Below the pieces are notes generated by a model. That model ran no database searches and had not been told where the DNA came from. It worked only from the letters and a program-made list of their open reading frames with translations. 64,000 nt of DNA, taken from assembly GCA_025602905.1 (NCBI GenBank), contig JAHLKI010000006.1:62001-126000 (forward strand), given 5' to 3'. Origin of the DNA: Phlyctochytrium arcticum. Lineage: Eukaryota; Chytridiomycota; Chytridiomycetes; Chytridiales; Chytridiaceae. Below are positions 61,468-64,000 of the stretch, in pieces (positions within the stretch are counted from its first letter, which is position 1; the number at the start of each line of letters is the position of its first letter). Made by a program: the position numbers and the translations under genes.

Positions 61468-64000
61468 ATGGCTGACTTTTGTCCAAGATTATCAATTAAT
61501 ACCGCTCTCGAAAAGTTCGAGTATATTAATGACATTCATATCAAATATTGTCTTCAGAGTCCGTACGTAGAACATAAACTGAAAACTCGTTTGCGGGCTC
61601 TTAAACATCGCAAAGTTGGAAAAAATCTTTATCGCACCGAGTATGCTTATACCGAAAAAGGGAGCCAAGAGCAAATTGGCAGATTATGGCCTAGAGGACT
61701 GTCTCTTCAGAATCTCGAGGCAAGAGATAATCATTTTAGACAGTATCTAGCAGCAGGACGATATCATGATATAGACCAAGTAAATTCTATATTTACATTA
61801 ATTGCTCATCTCATTAAAAGGAATTCTATTACTTGTGATGCTCTAACTAATTATGTGGAAAATCGCTCTACTATCTTAGCACAAAAAAAAATTGACAAAC
61901 AAGCGGTTGTTTCGATGATGCTCTTTGCTGGCCGTAAAATAAGTGACCCTCTTTTTGCTGAAATACACTCGGCCCTTTACACTACACTTTGTCCCATTCT
62001 AAAAAACGAGTATCCCGAGATTTGGGACAAAGTTCGAATATCCAGAGATGCCACTATCAAAGGGAATCGTGATGGTAGTTTTATCGCACAAGTTACCCAA
62101 ACCCTCGAAAACAAGGTGACACTTTTAATGGATCAATTCTTTACTGATAGGGGGTGGTCATTCCAGGCTATTATCTTCGATGGCGGCATGGTTCGGAGAA
62201 GGGACGGGCATGATATGAGCCAAGAATTACTTGATGAATGTTCACAATTCGTCTTTGACAGCTGTGGTATTCATATTAAACTAGCGGAAAAACCACTCGA
62301 TGTATCTGCTGAGTTTTTGGAGAGATTCCATCTCAAATTTGCACGTATGGATAGTGATGATGAGTTTTTTGAGAAATACGATATCAAATATGTACGTTTA
62401 GATAATGATGAGCAAGATGAAGAGGCTGATGAGCCACCCAAAAAAAAGAAAAAAAATGACCTGGACCTTGATTTTGAAGCACTTCGAGATTTACCATCCG
62501 GCAAATGGAAATATTTTGACTTTAAACGGCTTTACGCTACAACTCATCTCAATGCCGCAAAATGGTTTATTGAAGAACAATGTGCCGATAGTATCATGAA
62601 ACATACAAGCGGATTTCTCTACATCCTCGGGAAAGACAATATCTGGCGTCAATATGATACGATCGGAGAGAGCGACTTAAATATTCAAGTTGCCGGAACT
62701 CTGGTGTCGTCCTTTAAATCTCTTATGCAGGAAGTAGAGGACGATATGCAGAATGTCAATGTCAACGACCTTAGAGATTTGTTTAAACAATTTCAACGAA
62801 TAATCGAAATGAATGATTTCTCCGGAAATGTGGCTAAAAATGTCGATCGACTCTCTATTAAAAACGACAATTGTATTGAACTCTTTCTTTCGAATCCTCA
62901 TCTTTTTGCATTCACTGATGGTGTTTACGACCTTGTCAAGGGAGAGTTTCGTCCTTTCGAAGCAACGGATTACATCTTGCACACTTGTGGATATCCTTTC
63001 CCTAATGCGCAAAATGCAGACATTGGAAAAATAATTTTGTCATTCTTTGAAAGCATTTTTCCATCCAAAAACGTCTTTGACTATCGACTTTTTCAACTTG
63101 CCCGATGCTTATATGGAAAGGTTGTTGAGGAGTCTTTTTACGTACAAAAAGGAGGCGGCCGAAATGGAAAAGGTGCCGAAACCACGCTAGTTACATCTAC
63201 TTTTGGGACGTATTTCTACTTTATCAAACCCGAAAATATTACAACTAGAAGCAGAGGTCAACGTGATGCACCAAATGCGCAAATGTTCAACTGTTTTGGT
63301 AAGAGATATCTATCCACTTCCGAACCTCAAGTTGGTCAATATTTTGCTTCCGACGAAATAAAAATTATTCGAGGCAACGACCCTTATCCTGTCCGGACAC
63401 TTCATGATAAGCCTATCACTTTCCCTATTACTGGCTCTCTGCACATACAAACAAACGAAGACCCAAAATTCGACCGTATTGATACTGCTATTGCTCTTTC
63501 CGCCAAAATGGTCCCATACACCGTTACATTTGCAGAATGTGATGATGAAGAAGAGGATACGGCCGTTGAATTAGACGACGATGAAGATGAAAAAATTGTT
63601 CGTCAGGTAAATCCACAACTTAAAAAACTTCTATCTTCTCCAGAGTATCGAGATACATTTATTCTCATATTAATGGACATCTTTCAAGCAATGTTTGTAA
63701 AGAAAGATGGAAGTTTGGATTTCTCAATTCAAGTCCCAAATGAGGTGAACGAGTTTACACAGAAGAATCTGGTTAATTCTTTAACAGTTGCGAAGTGGTT
63801 CAAAATGACTTATAAATTGACAAACAACCCCGACAACAAAATTGAAAGAACCGCCATTTATGGGAAGTATATGGCAGATAACATTGGATCCACAAATCTG
63901 TGTGAGCGAAACACATTTTACAAAGAACTGCGAGCGGTAGTGCCGGAGAGAAAGATTCGGGGCGCTCGATACTTTGTAGGGATATTATTGAAGACTGATT
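61468..64000 (+). CDS. TVpol-like family A polymerase fused to SF3 helicase (3' end outside window)
   Basis: At least 844 codons from ATG 61468 with no stop before the window ends. The N-terminal module shows family A polymerase-like motifs in the TVpol arrangement: RLWPRGLSLQN, HDIDQVNS (motif A, Asp at about 101/103), KQAVVSMMLFAG (motif B-like) and IIFDGGMV (motif C, Asp at about 238). An acidic linker with PPKKKKK may be a nuclear signal. The C-terminal module is a D5-like superfamily 3 helicase: GGGRNGKGAE (Walker A, about residue 562), a following Walker B/RYLSTSEPQ region, and FPITGSLHIQTNEDPKF (motif C with the sensor Asn). It replicates the element genome. TVpol-helicase fusions are known from transpovirons and Polinton-like viruses. 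Confidence 0.8.
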   Translation, partial: MADFCPRLSINTALEKFEYINDIHIKYCLQSPYVEHKLKTRLRALKHRKVGKNLYRTEYAYTEKGSQEQIGRLWPRGLSLQNLEARDNHFRQYLAAGRYHDIDQVNSIFTLIAHLIKRNSITCDALTNYVENRSTILAQKKIDKQAVVSMMLFAGRKISDPLFAEIHSALYTTLCPILKNEYPEIWDKVRISRDATIKGNRDGSFIAQVTQTLENKVTLLMDQFFTDRGWSFQAIIFDGGMVRRRDGHDMSQELLDECSQFVFDSCGIHIKLAEKPLDVSAEFLERFHLKFARMDSDDEFFEKYDIKYVRLDNDEQDEEADEPPKKKKKNDLDLDFEALRDLPSGKWKYFDFKRLYATTHLNAAKWFIEEQCADSIMKHTSGFLYILGKDNIWRQYDTIGESDLNIQVAGTLVSSFKSLMQEVEDDMQNVNVNDLRDLFKQFQRIIEMNDFSGNVAKNVDRLSIKNDNCIELFLSNPHLFAFTDGVYDLVKGEFRPFEATDYILHTCGYPFPNAQNADIGKIILSFFESIFPSKNVFDYRLFQLARCLYGKVVEESFYVQKGGGRNGKGAETTLVTSTFGTYFYFIKPENITTRSRGQRDAPNAQMFNCFGKRYLSTSEPQVGQYFASDEIKIIRGNDPYPVRTLHDKPITFPITGSLHIQTNEDPKFDRIDTAIALSAKMVPYTVTFAECDDEEEDTAVELDDDEDEKIVRQVNPQLKKLLSSPEYRDTFILILMDIFQAMFVKKDGSLDFSIQVPNEVNEFTQKNLVNSLTVAKWFKMTYKLTNNPDNKIERTAIYGKYMADNIGSTNLCERNTFYKELRAVVPERKIRGARYFVGILLKTD

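Larger units (their letters stand above)
42000..64000. mobile_element. Integrated Polinton-like/virophage-like dsDNA virus (right end outside window)
   Basis: From about 42 kb the sequence becomes AT-rich with closely packed, mostly intronless genes. Hallmarks of the Polinton/PLV/virophage assemblage are present: major capsid protein (53274), penton-like protein (51973), A32/FtsK-type packaging ATPase (51187), rve integrase with chromodomain (56585), tyrosine recombinase (57903), and TVpol-like polymerase plus SF3 helicase (61468 to the window end). A block at 42.4-46 kb carries probable host-interaction genes. No protein-primed PolB or cysteine protease was seen in this part. The left end is placed by composition and the G/C-tract inverted repeats at 42.0-42.4 kb; a formal TIR and target duplication cannot be confirmed without the other end. 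Confidence 0.85.

Overview
The window comes from a fungal nuclear genome, most likely a zoosporic, early-diverging fungus such as a chytrid. Genes carry short GT..AG introns of about 55-70 nt. Fungal or broadly eukaryotic families are present (Mtc1/DUF5427, a Ppn1-like endopolyphosphatase, Ku80, ELMO, PITH, an Arp4-like actin relative). There are also receptor types that ascomycetes lack: a class C 7TM receptor and rhodopsin-like 7TM receptors. The species assignment is inference; no rRNA or mitochondrial marker is present.

From 0 to 21.4 kb lies dense, intron-containing host DNA. In order: the 3' end of Ku80; a 7TM receptor with a bacterial TctC/Bug-type ligand-binding ectodomain; a secreted polyphosphatase; a four-CBS SNF4-like protein; a TMP-TENI (ThiE-fold) protein; Mtc1; a SAC3/GANP protein; a PITH protein; a LIM protein with tandem repeats; two unrecognised genes; an Arp4 copy broken by several independent lesions; and an ELMO protein. 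From 21.4 to 27 kb there is a tandem duplication carrying two rhodopsin-like 7TM genes. The left copy has a frameshift and a private pogo/Tc1-like MITE. From 27 to 42 kb the DNA is accessory and repeat-rich: an unrecognised coiled-coil gene, short repeats, a Crypton-type tyrosine recombinase, an unrecognised 493-aa gene, a broken PIF/Harbinger transposase, and an orphan archaeo-eukaryotic primase (AEP) domain that stops inside a perfect 62-bp palindrome.

From about 42 kb to the right edge the base composition becomes AT-rich and the genes become compact. This is an integrated Polinton-like/virophage-like virus, cut off by the window end. It has a major capsid protein, a penton-like protein, an A32/FtsK-type packaging ATPase, an adenovirus-fibre-like adhesin, small basic and amphipathic core-like proteins, a DDE (rve) integrase with a chromodomain, a separate tyrosine recombinase, and a replicase combining a TVpol-like family A polymerase module with an SF3 helicase. 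An accessory block at 42.4-46 kb encodes a phosphorelay receiver (REC) domain, an F-box-like protein, a zinc-ribbon protein and a pair of paralogues. These look like host-interaction genes. One element gene carries two spliceosomal introns. Several structural genes share a TTAATATTAA-type motif upstream of their starts.

Three large element genes each carry a single interruption: a +1 shift in the integrase, a -1 shift on seven A residues in the tyrosine recombinase, and one in-frame TAA in the fibre. Recoding, early decay and assembly error all remain possible.
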